Assembly (NCBI GenBank): GCA_000517005.1
Contig: KI912090.1
Coordinates: 9,273 to 73,272 of the forward strand
Reading direction: 5' to 3'
DNA from: Microvirga lupini
Lineage (GTDB): Bacteria; Pseudomonadota; Alphaproteobacteria; Rhizobiales; Beijerinckiaceae
DNA length: 64,000 bases
Shown: piece after piece, positions 8,292 to 16,450 of the stretch
Layout of the letters: each line of letters opens with the position of its first letter
Position numbering within the stretch: position 1 is the first letter of the stretch
The notes under the pieces: generated by a model
Told to the model about the DNA's origin: nothing
Seen by the model: only the letters and a program-made list of their open reading frames with translations
The model's database searches: none
Made by a program: the position numbers and the translations under genes

Positions 8292-9026
8292 TCACCTCTT
8301 GAGATGAAGATAGGAAGGGTCGAAGTCGCCCGCGGCTTGGAGTTCTTCCAAATCCGGAATGTGGAGCGTGCCTCCGTGCAGCACGATCAATCCTTCGCTT
8401 CGCAGATCCTGGAGCACGCGGTTCACATGAACCGTGGATAATCCCAGCGCATCGCCGAGTTCGTTCTGGGTTACCGGCAGGTCATAGCCGTTCCTAACGG
8501 CAAGGCCGACGGCCTTCAAACGCACCTGAAGCTCGCACAGAAGGTGTGCGATGCGCTGATAGGCCGAGCGACGTCCCATGCCGATCATCCATTCGCGAAA
8601 CATGGCTGCATCGATGAGGGTGTCTCGCCACAGAGCGGCTGCGAGACCGGGATGCCGCTCCAGAAGATGTCGCAGGCTCTCATGCGGAATGAGGGCGATG
8701 CTGCTCGTCACGAGAGCACTGATGCTGTGGTCCATCACATTCAAATGAAGGCTCTGCAGGTCGGGAATGTCGCCAGGGATATAGAAGCCCATGATCTGCC
8801 GCTTGCCTTCAGGAAGGATTTTGTATCGGCAAACGAAGCCGCTCAGGACCAGGCAGCATTCCGTAGGTCGGTCCCCATCCCGGACGATATCGCTGTCCGC
8901 CTCGAACACCTTGACGGTCAGGGGGAGGTCGAGGAGCGCCTGTTTCTCCTCATCGGACAGAACGGCGATGCTGTCCAGCTTCCAGAGCAGAGGATTGGCC
9001 TGTTTGTGCATGGCAAAGTTCATCAT
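8292..9026 (-). CDS. Crp/Fnr-family transcriptional regulator
   Basis: A 244-residue regulator with an N-terminal cyclic-nucleotide-binding-like β-barrel (about residues 30-125; GDRPTECCLVLSGFVCRYK, GFYIPGDIPDLQSLH) and a C-terminal winged helix (about 165-225; TQNELGDALGLSTVHVNRVL). The four clustered cysteines of oxygen-sensing FNR are absent, so an iron-sulfur sensor is unlikely. The effector is unknown. This subfamily is expanded in Methylobacteriaceae and Bradyrhizobium. GGAGGTGCT precedes the MM start, supporting position 9026. The gene converges on the acidic repeat-protein gene. Confidence 0.9.
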   Translation of the reverse strand: MMNFAMHKQANPLLWKLDSIAVLSDEEKQALLDLPLTVKVFEADSDIVRDGDRPTECCLVLSGFVCRYKILPEGKRQIMGFYIPGDIPDLQSLHLNVMDHSISALVTSSIALIPHESLRHLLERHPGLAAALWRDTLIDAAMFREWMIGMGRRSAYQRIAHLLCELQVRLKAVGLAVRNGYDLPVTQNELGDALGLSTVHVNRVLQDLRSEGLIVLHGGTLHIPDLEELQAAGDFDPSYLHLKR

Positions 9027-9507
9027 AGCACCTCCAGACCCTTTTGGCAGATCAAGACAGCTCAGCCTTGGGCCGGCAACAGGCCATCACCTTCATATTC
9101 ATAGATGGATCAACAACTTGACAATGCGAGGGCGGAGCATTCGGTTGCGCCATTCAGGAGCTGACATCTTCCGATGGAGGCCGCAACGAGCCTCTGATTG
9201 AGCGCGCGCTCTCGAGCGGCGAGTCTTTCGTGATCGAAAGGCGTCACCTTCGCCCGGACGGATCGATTGTCAGGGCGCGGAACAACGTCAGTGCCCGGCG
9301 GTGTCCGCTGCGTGATCGAATTTCCGCTCAACCAGCTGACCACACGCCCGGGTGACGGGGCTTCCTCGAACCGGCCCGGCGAAGACGATCGGACCGACGA
9401 GCCCCACCCCTCCTCCTGAAGATAAGGCTTGACCTGAGCGGTCGCCGTGTTCTCCATTTGGCCGTCGCAAGCGGCCGCGCGTCGCGCCATCAGCCAGAGG
9501 ATCTGCA
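9027..9507. other. Intergenic region with PAS remnant
   Basis: This gap of 480 bp lies between divergent Crp/Fnr and LysR genes. Apart from the PAS-like fragment at 9158-9355 nothing was recognised. A leftward ORF at 9110-9508 has no recognisable content and is probably spurious. Confidence 0.5.
9158..9355 (+). pseudogene. Remnant of a PAS/PAC sensor domain
   Basis: An open frame without a start codon encodes RNEPLIERALSSGESF and then ERRHLRPDGSIVRARNNVS, which matches the end of a PAS fold and its PAC motif (a basic residue plus RPDGSxVW). The frame stops at 9353-9355 and is closed upstream at 9119. No kinase or cyclase domain follows. It looks like a leftover from a deleted PAS-containing signalling gene. 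The call rests on motif recall only; a chance resemblance in GC-rich DNA cannot be excluded. Confidence 0.4.
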
Positions 9508-10398
9508 TTGGACTGGGACAAGATCAGATTGTTCTACGAGGTCGTCAACGCGGGGAATTTCACCCGTGCCGGCGAGAAGCTCGGAGTCAACCAATCGTCC
9601 ATCAGCCGGCAGATCAGCGCCCTCGAGCATGAACTGAAGGTTCCGCTCTTCCACCGGCATCCCCGCGGCCTCGTCCTGACCGAACATGGCGACGTGCTCT
9701 TCAGGGCCGCCCAGGATATCCGCCTGCGTCTGGACGAAACGCGCCAGCGCCTGACCGAGACCAGCGAGCGCCCTGCCGGCGAGCTCAAGGTCACGGCGAC
9801 CGTCGGCATCGGCGGGATCTGGCTCGCCCGGCGCATCACGGAATTCCTCGATCTCTATCCCGAGGTGCAAATCCAGCTCATCCTCACGAACGACGAGCTG
9901 GACCTCGCGATGCGGGAGGCGGATATCGCCATTCGCCTGCGCCTGCCGGCTCAGCCCGACCTGATCCAGCGCCGCCTCTTCACCATCCAGTATCACGCCT
10001 ATGCGGCCCATACCTATCTCGAGCGCTTCGGAGAGCCGGAGAGCATCGCGGATCTCGACAATCACTCCATCGTCAGCCTCGGAGGAGATCAGCCTTCCTT
10101 CATTCTCGATCTGCACCGCTTGGCGAATCTGGGGCGCAATCCCAAGGATCCCCGCTCCAGCCGGTTCGTGGTCAATGACAGCCTGGCGCTCCGGCAGGCC
10201 ATCGAGAACGGGGCCGGGATCGGCATGGCTCCCGATTATGCGATGAGCAACAATCCACGGGTCAAGCAGGTGTTGCGCGACGAGCAGATGCCGACCCTCG
10301 ACAGCTACCTTGTCTATCCGGAAGAGATGCGCTCCGTGGCGCGGGTCCAGGTCTTTCGCGACTTCCTCGTCTCCAAGGCCCAGCGCTGGGATTTTTGA
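9508..10398 (+). CDS. LysR-family transcriptional regulator
   Basis: A 296-residue LysR regulator. The N-terminal winged helix is clear (residues 1-60; AGNFTRAGEKLGVNQSSISR), followed by the linker helix and a periplasmic-binding-protein-like effector domain (about 90-290; LARRITEFLDLYPEVQIQL). The start is TTG at 9508, with AGAGG about 8 nt upstream; the protein then begins directly at the helix-turn-helix, as is normal. LysR proteins usually control a divergent neighbour, but the upstream neighbour here is a degraded region, so the target is not evident. Confidence 0.9.
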   Translation: MDWDKIRLFYEVVNAGNFTRAGEKLGVNQSSISRQISALEHELKVPLFHRHPRGLVLTEHGDVLFRAAQDIRLRLDETRQRLTETSERPAGELKVTATVGIGGIWLARRITEFLDLYPEVQIQLILTNDELDLAMREADIAIRLRLPAQPDLIQRRLFTIQYHAYAAHTYLERFGEPESIADLDNHSIVSLGGDQPSFILDLHRLANLGRNPKDPRSSRFVVNDSLALRQAIENGAGIGMAPDYAMSNNPRVKQVLRDEQMPTLDSYLVYPEEMRSVARVQVFRDFLVSKAQRWDF

Positions 10399-10494
10399 GC
10401 GCTCCTCAAGGCCGTGGCGAGGCCGCAACCTCATTTTCTCCACGATTCTTAAGCTACCTAAGACGTTTCCTCAAACCCTTAGGGGATTGCCCCC

Positions 10495-10695
10495 ATGTCA
10501 CGGCCTGTTCTTGCTGTCTTAAGTATTGCCCTCGGTCTCCCTTTCCTGATCCTGCTGGCTCTCGTCTCGTCGGCGTCAGGGGTCAGTGCGAGCGTGTTCA
10601 CGAATGCGCTCGGCCTCGTGATCATATCGGTTTTCCTGATGCTGGTCGTCTTTGAGATCAAGCGGATCGTGGATCTGCCGCCGGATGCGCATTGA
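10495..10695 (+). CDS. Small two-helix membrane protein
   Basis: This 66-residue protein consists almost entirely of two hydrophobic segments (about 5-27 and 35-57), ending in a short cytoplasmic tail EIKRIVDLPPDAH. AGGGGATT lies about 7 nt before the ATG, which supports translation. No family was recognised. It is followed by a bidirectional hairpin at 10742. Confidence 0.6.
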   Translation: MSRPVLAVLSIALGLPFLILLALVSSASGVSASVFTNALGLVIISVFLMLVVFEIKRIVDLPPDAH

Positions 10696-10741
10696 GATCT
10701 GAGTCAATTCGGGCGAAAAGAAAATCGCTCTCGAATGAAAT

Positions 10742-10772
10742 TGAGGATCGAACGCTCAACGTTCGATCCTCA
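10742..10772. terminator. Hairpin between convergent small genes
   Basis: A 13-bp perfect stem (TGAGGATCGAACG and its complement) with a 5-nt loop CTCAA lies between the converging genes ending at 10695 and 10800. T tracts are weak on both sides, so it is a bidirectional terminator candidate rather than a textbook one. Confidence 0.6.
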
Positions 10773-10799
10773 TGTCTTCTACTCCGAGAGGAGAATGAA

Positions 10800-11015
10800 T
10801 TAAGCTGCGGCGCGCGACCGTTCCGGACGTTCCTCGGCCGTGGCTCTCTCCAAAGCCAGCAGCAGAACTCCGATGTCGTCGTTAAGTAGACTGATGGCGT
10901 TGCGCGCGTATTCGCGATATTCTTGCTTGATGATTTCAGCCTCGCCATCCCAAAGGAAATCTTCATACTCGGCATCATAAAATGCACGAGCAACCAGCTC
11001 TACTTGATAATCCAT
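10800..11015 (-). CDS. Small conserved-looking acidic protein
   Basis: A 71-residue soluble protein beginning MDYQVELVARAFYDAEYED and ending in a basic Arg/Ala tail. It looks helical and acidic in its first half, with a DDIGVLLLALERA segment. No family was recognised. The conventional amino-acid composition and the flanking terminator argue that it is a real gene. Confidence 0.55.
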   Translation of the reverse strand: MDYQVELVARAFYDAEYEDFLWDGEAEIIKQEYREYARNAISLLNDDIGVLLLALERATAEERPERSRAAA

Positions 11016-11178
11016 GTATGCCCCGTTGCACCGTTCAGGTGATTTGTTATTGCTCTGGACCTGAGGCGCGAAGACGCATTTACTTTGTTAGTCTATTGAT
11101 CCGCCGTCAGGACGGAATCAGGCTTACAGCCGGATTCGACTGATCCGCAACTCGCCACATGGGCTACTCCCGAAGGGG

Positions 11179-11200
11179 TAGGTCACATTTCAGTGACCTA
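11179..11200. terminator. Inverted repeat downstream of LuxR gene
   Basis: TAGGTCAC, 6-nt loop ATTTCA, GTGACCTA form an 8-bp perfect stem 60 bp past the stop of the leftward LuxR gene. There is no clear T tract. It may be a terminator or an operator for something unseen. Confidence 0.35.
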
Positions 11201-11259
11201 TATCCTTGAGACAATTCGCGGAATTCAGCCGAAACGGATCTTGCAGCCGGCAGAGTTTC

Positions 11260-12030
11260 TTACTCGCCCGGGACGACGGAGCCCGCATTATCCTGTGCAA
11301 AGCCGAGATGCCCGGTCGCCCACATGGCCGCCTGGGTCCGGTTGGAGGCTTTCACCTTCCGCAGGATGGCTTTGATATGGACCTTCACTGTGGCCTCCGC
11401 CACGCCGAGTTCCCGCGCGATCACCTTGTTCGAAGCCCCTAGGGTGAGGCAACGGAGGATCTGGGCTTCCCGCTCCGACAGCTTGTTCAGATGCGCAGCA
11501 GGATCATTGGCCGGCGCGAAGGCAGTGCCATTGCCGAAATGGGACGCCCGACGACCCTGCCGGACCTGATCGAGAAGCGTGAGCCCGATCGAAGCGGGAA
11601 TATAGGTTTCCCCCAGGATCACGATCTCCAGGGCTTTGACCAGGGCGTGCCGATCCATGCTCGTCGGACAGAACCCGTCCAGGCCGGTGCGGCAGAGCTG
11701 CATGACGGCTTCAGGGTCCATTGAATCGGCCAGAACGACCACACGGGCGGATGAATGCTGCGCCTTCAGTTCTTCCACAGCGACCGCATACTCGTTCGTC
11801 GACCGGTTCTCGCAGATGATGAAGAGCATGGGTACGCTGTCGGTGAAAACAGGCAGACCCGATAGATCGTCATAGGGCTCTTTCGTGAGGGCAAAGCGGG
11901 TCCCGGAGAGAATGTGGCTGATACCGGTGCGAAGGAGGAGATTCTGACAGATCAGGACAGTGGTGACATTCTGGAACGGGTCCTGAGCAATGGGAAGAAT
12001 CTGCTTCTTATAGACGACATCGTGTCTCAT
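11260..12030 (-). CDS. LuxR-family regulator with degenerate receiver domain
   Basis: A 256-residue regulator resembling the one at 6110. The receiver-like first 130 residues keep the fold (TTVLICQNLLLRTGI, RVVVLADSMDPEAVMQL) but the phospho-acceptor position reads MLFIICENRS, with no Asp. The C-terminal LuxR helix-turn-helix is intact (LSEREAQILRCLTLGASNK, ARELGVAEATVKVHI). The ATG at 12030 is preferred because a GGGGG tract lies 10 nt upstream; a GTG at 12078 would add 16 residues without similarity. Two such proteins within 6 kb suggest a paralogous pair with related targets. Confidence 0.87.
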   Translation of the reverse strand: MRHDVVYKKQILPIAQDPFQNVTTVLICQNLLLRTGISHILSGTRFALTKEPYDDLSGLPVFTDSVPMLFIICENRSTNEYAVAVEELKAQHSSARVVVLADSMDPEAVMQLCRTGLDGFCPTSMDRHALVKALEIVILGETYIPASIGLTLLDQVRQGRRASHFGNGTAFAPANDPAAHLNKLSEREAQILRCLTLGASNKVIARELGVAEATVKVHIKAILRKVKASNRTQAAMWATGHLGFAQDNAGSVVPGE

Positions 12031-12432
12031 GCTGCTGTGCCCCCAAATAGCGTTCAGCGAAGTACCGTGCAGGATCACAACGCCGTTCGCACATGACGTG
12101 AGGCGGGTAAACCTTGGTCGAAAGGTGTCGGATCCAGAAGCCGATCCGTGATTGGACTAAGCGTGGCGACAACAATCCGTACAGGCATTAGTTCCTGGAC
12201 ACCATGGCCCCGAAAGGAGTAACTCCCACCCTATTGTGGGTGCCGCGAAAGAGTGAAAGCATCTTCTGCACAACGGATAAGCAATTTGCATCCTCGCTAG
12301 CGCATCGTGCGAAAAAGTGGCCTCGGTTTTTCGCCTTTAACGCTGCGCCACTTGGGAATTGAGCATCGTGCAGACCCGAAGGGTCGCAAAGATCGATGCG
12401 CCAGCACAGAGAAGAAGCATCGGATGCGGTGT
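12031..12432. other. Intergenic region with a GCATCG-family repeat
   Basis: No convincing gene. A leftward ORF at 12188-12472 runs through repeat sequence and is not called. The stretch from about 12297 holds a copy of the palindromic intergenic repeat described next. Confidence 0.5.
12297..12425. repeat. GCATCG-family palindromic intergenic repeat, copy 1
   Basis: It starts CTAGCGCATCGTGCG and contains the inverted arms GCGAAAAA (12309-12316) and TTTTTCGC (12327-12334). A second part follows with GAGCATCGTGCAGACCCGAAG and a GGGTCGCAAAGATCGATGCG end. The CTAGCGCATCGTGCG start and the GACCCGAAGGG core recur at 49941. Confidence 0.6.
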
Positions 12433-14739
12433 TCAGCCGGCTCTGAAAGCCGACGACCCGCCGACGTAACATTGGATCTCCTTCGATGACGAATGCATCA
12501 GCAGGCGCGTGAACTGCTCCTGCGTGAGCGCCTTCGAGAACAGGTAGCCCTGCATCTCGTTGCAGCCCGCCGCGTGAAGGAAGCTCTTTTGAATCTCCGT
12601 CTCGACGCCTTCGGCCGTGACCGTCAGCGACATGGCATGCCCGAGCGATACGATCGCCTTGATGACAGCGGCAGCCTTGGTTCCCTGCCCAAGACTCTGG
12701 ATAAAGGATCGGTCGATCTTGATCTTGTCGACCTCGAACCGATGAAGGTAGCCCAGACTCGAATAGCCCGTACCGAAATCATCCAAAGCGATGCGGAACC
12801 CTGCGATTCGCAAAGTACGGAGCGCATCGGCCGTCCCGCACTCTTCATCCAGAAGAACGCTTTCGGTCACCTCGAGCTCGATCCTGCGAGGATCCACTCC
12901 GCATTCGCGGACGATGGAAATCACGTGATCGGCGAAGTCGCAGGATCTGAACTGGATCGGAGAGAGATTGACGGAGACGAAGACATCCGGCCAGCGCTGC
13001 GAGGCCAGGCAGGCCTGACGCAGAATCCACTCGCCGAGCTGGACGATCAGGCCGGTTTGCTCGGCGACCGGAATGAACTGGCTTGGTGGAATATATCCGC
13101 GCGTCGGGTGCCGCCAGCGCGCAAGAGCTTCGACGCCGACGATGACGTCACTGCCCACCGCGATCTGCGGCTGGTAGGCGACTTCAAGTCCCTCCCCAGT
13201 TGCGAGCGCGATGCGAAGCTCCTCCTCGATGATCCTGCGCAGCGTGACGGTCTCGCCCATCTCCGGCGTGAAGATCCGATAACAATTCCGGCCTTCGGTT
13301 TTGGCACGATAGAGCGCAATATCGGCCTTTCTCAGGAGTTCACTGCGGTCCGTTCCGGCATCAGGAGCGAGCACGAGGCCGATGCTGGTTCCGACGAAAA
13401 TCTGGTTGCCCATGATGTCGTAGGGCTCATGAACCATCGCCAGGATCCGCTCGCAAAGGGCTTCAGGTTGCTCCATTCCTGCCGTGCAGACCTGCACGAT
13501 GGCAAATTCATCACCACCCAACCGGGTGATGGTGTCGTCTCCTCCCACAAGCTTGGACAGGCGAGCCGCGAAGTCTCGGATGAGGCTGTCGCCGGCTGGG
13601 TGTCCGAGGGTGTCGTTGACATGCTTGAAGCGATCGATATCCAGCATCATCACGGCGATCCGCTCGCCGTCCTGCCTGCGCGCAATGGCATGGTTGAGCC
13701 GATCCTCGAACAGGGCGCGGTTCGGCAACCCGGTCAGCACGTCATGAAAAGCTAGATGATGGGCTTGGGCCTCGCTGGCCTTCAGCTCGAGAACGGTGCG
13801 CTCAAGCGCGGACATGGACTTCTTCAGACGCCGCACGAGCACGCCGAGCAGGAGGAGAATGATTGCGGCCGCAAGTGCAGTGGCCGGGCCGACAGCTTTG
13901 AGAAGCCGATTTCCCGGCAGTTCCGGTCTCCAGACGAAATAGCCGATGAGATCACCGACATCGGAGCGGATCGGGACCGATATCTCACCATTCTTCGGAT
14001 TGTCGACGACGGAGAACCGCAGTCCCTCGATCAAATTCCGTTCCGAGATCTGCTTGATGAAGTTTCCGTCGAGATACCGGATGCCGACCAGGAGAAATTC
14101 CCTGTCATGAGGGTAAGGTACGGCGTCCGATTCCGGGACGATCTTCATGACGCTCACGGCCGCGGGCCGTCCGAGCAGTTCCAAGAGGTGAGCATCATGC
14201 ACGGCTCTTCCCGTGATCAGGTACGGGGCCTCAGCGCCCGCCACGGCATGATCCTTGTGCAGAGAATTCGATATCCCGCGAATGCCTGCAACAAGGTCCC
14301 CGATACCCTCTCGAACGCGTTCGAATTCGTGGTTCGACACGCGTGTCGCATCGATCACCGCGTTGATCGGCTCATTGCGGTCGTTCAGGATATAAACCTC
14401 GTCCTGTCCGAATGTACGGCTGAGCCAGACCCCAATATTGGCATCGACCCATGTGAGATCCATCGGGCTCTTGCCGAGTTCAACGATTGCATCGTCCCAG
14501 ATGGCAACCATTTCCTGCTGCTGAGCAAGCTCTTGAACCACCGCCCGGATGCTGCGTTCCGTCATTCGAAGCTGGCGCTCGGCGGAGACATCGTTGCTCT
14601 TGTTGACGGCCCAGAGGATCGAAGCCGCTCCGAGCGACAGGGTCGCCATGGCGACGAGCAGAACAGGCAGAACGACGCTGCGGACGAAGGGCAGGCCTGA
14701 ACGAGGGACGGTAAGAACTGAAAGAATTGTCTTCAACAC
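12433..14739 (-). CDS. Membrane GGDEF-EAL protein with CHASE4-like sensor
   Basis: This 768-residue protein makes or degrades cyclic di-GMP. Two membrane helices (about 19-44 and 284-303) bracket a periplasmic sensor of about 240 residues with a CHASE4-like opening (AIWDDAIVELG). The GGDEF domain (about 330-490) keeps its active-site GGDEF at 408-412. The RxxD inhibitory site expected a few residues upstream is absent (VGGD instead), so product feedback is probably lost. The EAL domain (about 510-745) keeps EAL at 537-539 and DDFGTGYSS at 653-661. Both domains look catalytically intact. The start is GTG with a weak ribosome site. Its product could feed BcsA encoded 27 kb away, but that link is inference. 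Confidence 0.93.
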   Translation of the reverse strand: MLKTILSVLTVPRSGLPFVRSVVLPVLLVAMATLSLGAASILWAVNKSNDVSAERQLRMTERSIRAVVQELAQQQEMVAIWDDAIVELGKSPMDLTWVDANIGVWLSRTFGQDEVYILNDRNEPINAVIDATRVSNHEFERVREGIGDLVAGIRGISNSLHKDHAVAGAEAPYLITGRAVHDAHLLELLGRPAAVSVMKIVPESDAVPYPHDREFLLVGIRYLDGNFIKQISERNLIEGLRFSVVDNPKNGEISVPIRSDVGDLIGYFVWRPELPGNRLLKAVGPATALAAAIILLLLGVLVRRLKKSMSALERTVLELKASEAQAHHLAFHDVLTGLPNRALFEDRLNHAIARRQDGERIAVMMLDIDRFKHVNDTLGHPAGDSLIRDFAARLSKLVGGDDTITRLGGDEFAIVQVCTAGMEQPEALCERILAMVHEPYDIMGNQIFVGTSIGLVLAPDAGTDRSELLRKADIALYRAKTEGRNCYRIFTPEMGETVTLRRIIEEELRIALATGEGLEVAYQPQIAVGSDVIVGVEALARWRHPTRGYIPPSQFIPVAEQTGLIVQLGEWILRQACLASQRWPDVFVSVNLSPIQFRSCDFADHVISIVRECGVDPRRIELEVTESVLLDEECGTADALRTLRIAGFRIALDDFGTGYSSLGYLHRFEVDKIKIDRSFIQSLGQGTKAAAVIKAIVSLGHAMSLTVTAEGVETEIQKSFLHAAGCNEMQGYLFSKALTQEQFTRLLMHSSSKEIQCYVGGSSAFRAG

Positions 14740-15059
14740 GCCGGCACCGGGGCGATTCCCAGCGCTGATGGGACTCCAAATGCCAGCGACAGGATCGCGT
14801 TAAAAGATTTCTAAGAATTGAAAACCGCCGGATTTTCACCGGCCTGGCAGGAGGGCGTCATGCCTTTGAGTTGCGCAATCTGCGAACAACAACTCAACCT
14901 GCCACAGGTATCATGCTGAGGGCTATAACCTTCTACAGCGGCCTTACAAAGTCATTAACACAGGACAGGCCGGCAGATGCCTTGTACTCTATAGTTAAAA
15001 ATCCCTAGAGCATCGGACATGACAAGTGGTTTCCACTTTGACGATGCACCGATGTCAGA
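14740..15059. other. Intergenic region with short repeat copy
   Basis: A gap of 320 bp. Only the short repeat at 15004-15056 was recognised; otherwise no gene or clear signal. Confidence 0.5.
15004..15056. repeat. GCATCG-family palindromic repeat, short copy
   Basis: CTAGAGCATCGGACAT opens the element, followed by AAGTGG-TTT-CCACTT (15024-15038) and a GATGCACCGATG end. It matches the left and inner parts of the larger copy at 49941-50096. Confidence 0.5.
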
Positions 15060-15365
15060 TCATTCCGGCTGCGCGTGGTCTTCCAAGACCTGAATGAGTT
15101 CAAGGCATTTCTCGGCGACAGCGGCCGATACTTTCGGATCCCCGTGGTGGTGGCGCATCGCCACGGCATTCGCCTGCTCGAAGAGATCGGTCAGGTTGCC
15201 GGAGATGAAGGGGCGGCAGCTTGGGAACTCGAAGGTCTTCTCGGAATGGGACTTGGGCTCGGTGCGGGATTTGGATTTCGAAGGACGCTTGGGTTCGAAC
15301 AGCGTCAACACTTCGCACCGGTCGGCAATTTTCTTGAGATCCTTGAACGCGATGATCTCGGCCAT
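15060..15365 (-). CDS. Small hypothetical protein
   Basis: A 101-residue protein: an N-terminal segment MAEIIAFKDLKKIADRCEVL, a basic Ser/Lys linker, then a helical C-terminus (NLTDLFEQANAVAMRHHHGD, VAEKCLELIQVLEDH). No membrane helix or signal. I do not recognise the family. The balanced composition and the distinct domain-like halves make it a likely real gene. Confidence 0.55.
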   Translation of the reverse strand: MAEIIAFKDLKKIADRCEVLTLFEPKRPSKSKSRTEPKSHSEKTFEFPSCRPFISGNLTDLFEQANAVAMRHHHGDPKVSAAVAEKCLELIQVLEDHAQPE

Positions 15366-15671
15366 GTCCTACTCCACGCAATACATTGAGCCCTGCTTTA
15401 TCCTCTTCCGACGCGGAGGTCATGGGGCCTGCAGCAAAAACAATCGGTTCATGGAAACCGTTCCAAAGAATAATCGCGGACGCCTCGAATGTGACCCGCC
15501 TCTTTCGGGTTAGGCCGGCTGGCTGAAACCTTCCCGTCATGGCCGGGCTCGTCCCGGCCATCCTGATCCTGTGAGGCGTGGCGCTCCAATGCATCGAGAT
15601 CACCGGCACAAGGCCGGTGATGACGTGCAGTGACAATCAATAACCGTGTTTGTCGGACAGCCTGTGCTGGC
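15366..15671. other. Intergenic region with composite repeat
   Basis: This gap of about 305 bp contains the repeat at 15536-15625 and no recognisable gene. Confidence 0.5.
15536..15625. repeat. Composite palindromic intergenic repeat with CGTCA ends
   Basis: Two hairpins lie inside terminal inverted CGTCA/TGACG: ATGGCCGGG-CTCGT-CCCGGCCAT (15539-15561) and ATCACCGGC-ACAAG-GCCGGTGAT (15599-15621). Elements with the GTCATGGCCGGG..CCCGGCCATCC pattern are frequent between genes in Hyphomicrobiales genomes. It has no coding capacity. Confidence 0.65.
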
Positions 15672-16091
15672 TCACCGTTCCCAGGAATGCCGCGGTCCTG
15701 CCGGCTGCCTTGCCCCGTCGACGCTCCATGCGCCCGGACCGGTGAAGACGAACAGCAGGAACACGAAGCAATAGAGGATCGCAGCATCGCCGCCATTGAG
15801 CGCCGGAAAAGGGCTCTGGGGTGCATGAAACATCCAATAGGCGACCGCCATCTCGCCAGCGAGGATGAAGGCGACCGGTCGGGTGGACCATCCGATCAGG
15901 ATCAGAAAGCCTCCGATGAGTTCGAGGATGGCTCCGATGCCGAAGAGCGAGAGGAGCGGCGGCATTCCGCTTTCAGGAGGGGCCGGGAAACCGAACAGCT
16001 TCTGCGTTCCATGCTCCATGAAGATCAGGGCCGTGACGATCCTCAGAACGGCCAGAGCGTAGGGGGACCAACGATCGAGAGTGTCAGACAT
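15672..16091 (-). CDS. DoxX-family membrane protein
   Basis: A 139-residue protein with four membrane segments (about 9-30, 47-70, 73-95, 105-125). The family pattern is visible at the start (LRIVTALIFMEHGTQKLFGF) and in GAILELIGGFLILIGW. DoxX proteins are small integral membrane proteins linked to redox stress or quinone-dependent oxidation in some species, but the exact role of this subfamily is unsettled. CAGGAGGTC about 8 nt before the ATG supports the start. It appears to be transcribed alone. Confidence 0.88.
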   Translation of the reverse strand: MSDTLDRWSPYALAVLRIVTALIFMEHGTQKLFGFPAPPESGMPPLLSLFGIGAILELIGGFLILIGWSTRPVAFILAGEMAVAYWMFHAPQSPFPALNGGDAAILYCFVFLLFVFTGPGAWSVDGARQPAGPRHSWER

Positions 16092-16450
16092 GCGAATAAG
16101 GACCTCCTGTTTGCGTCCGCAGCACCGGGGCGGGCTCAGCCTCCGCCGACCGAGTTATAAGGCAGATCGGCGAGACGGACATCGCTTACATGCCGATGTC
16201 CGTCCCCCGCAGCCCTGAGCCGGCCGGCGCAGCTACTTTATTGCAAGTCCTCACGTTAAATTGAGGCGTCCGGCTCTGCGATCGAGACGATCTAACCTTG
16301 CCCGGCGGGGGATTCGTGTCAGCTTCTCCTGGGAGTCCGGCTCATAAACGCTTCCCTCATCCTGAGGAGGTGCGTCAGCACCTCCTCAGGATGAGGGCTC
16401 AAGGGGCGACCCGAATGACGAGCCGGACTTCGGCATGAATGGAGGTCAGG
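16092..16450. other. Intergenic region between divergent genes with palindromic repeat
   Basis: No gene was seen. It contains repeat copy A of the CCTCATCCTGAGGAG family at 16337-16426 and presumably the promoters of the DoxX and DUF1194 genes, which could not be pinned down. Confidence 0.5.
16337..16426. repeat. CCTCATCCTGAGGAG-family inverted repeat, copy A
   Basis: Terminal arms CCGGCTC (16337-16343) and GAGCCGG (16420-16426) enclose a perfect 20-bp hairpin. Its arms, at 16354-16373 and 16378-16397, read CCCTCATCCTGAGGAGGTGC and its complement around the loop GTCA. The same ends and core recur at 17265-17417. Confidence 0.7.

Noticed and set aside
9110-9508. 132-residue leftward ORF
   Set aside because: No recognisable domain, and it overlaps the PAS remnant on the other strand.
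12188-12472. 94-residue leftward ORF
   Set aside because: It passes through the intergenic repeat and overlaps the end of the GGDEF-EAL gene.
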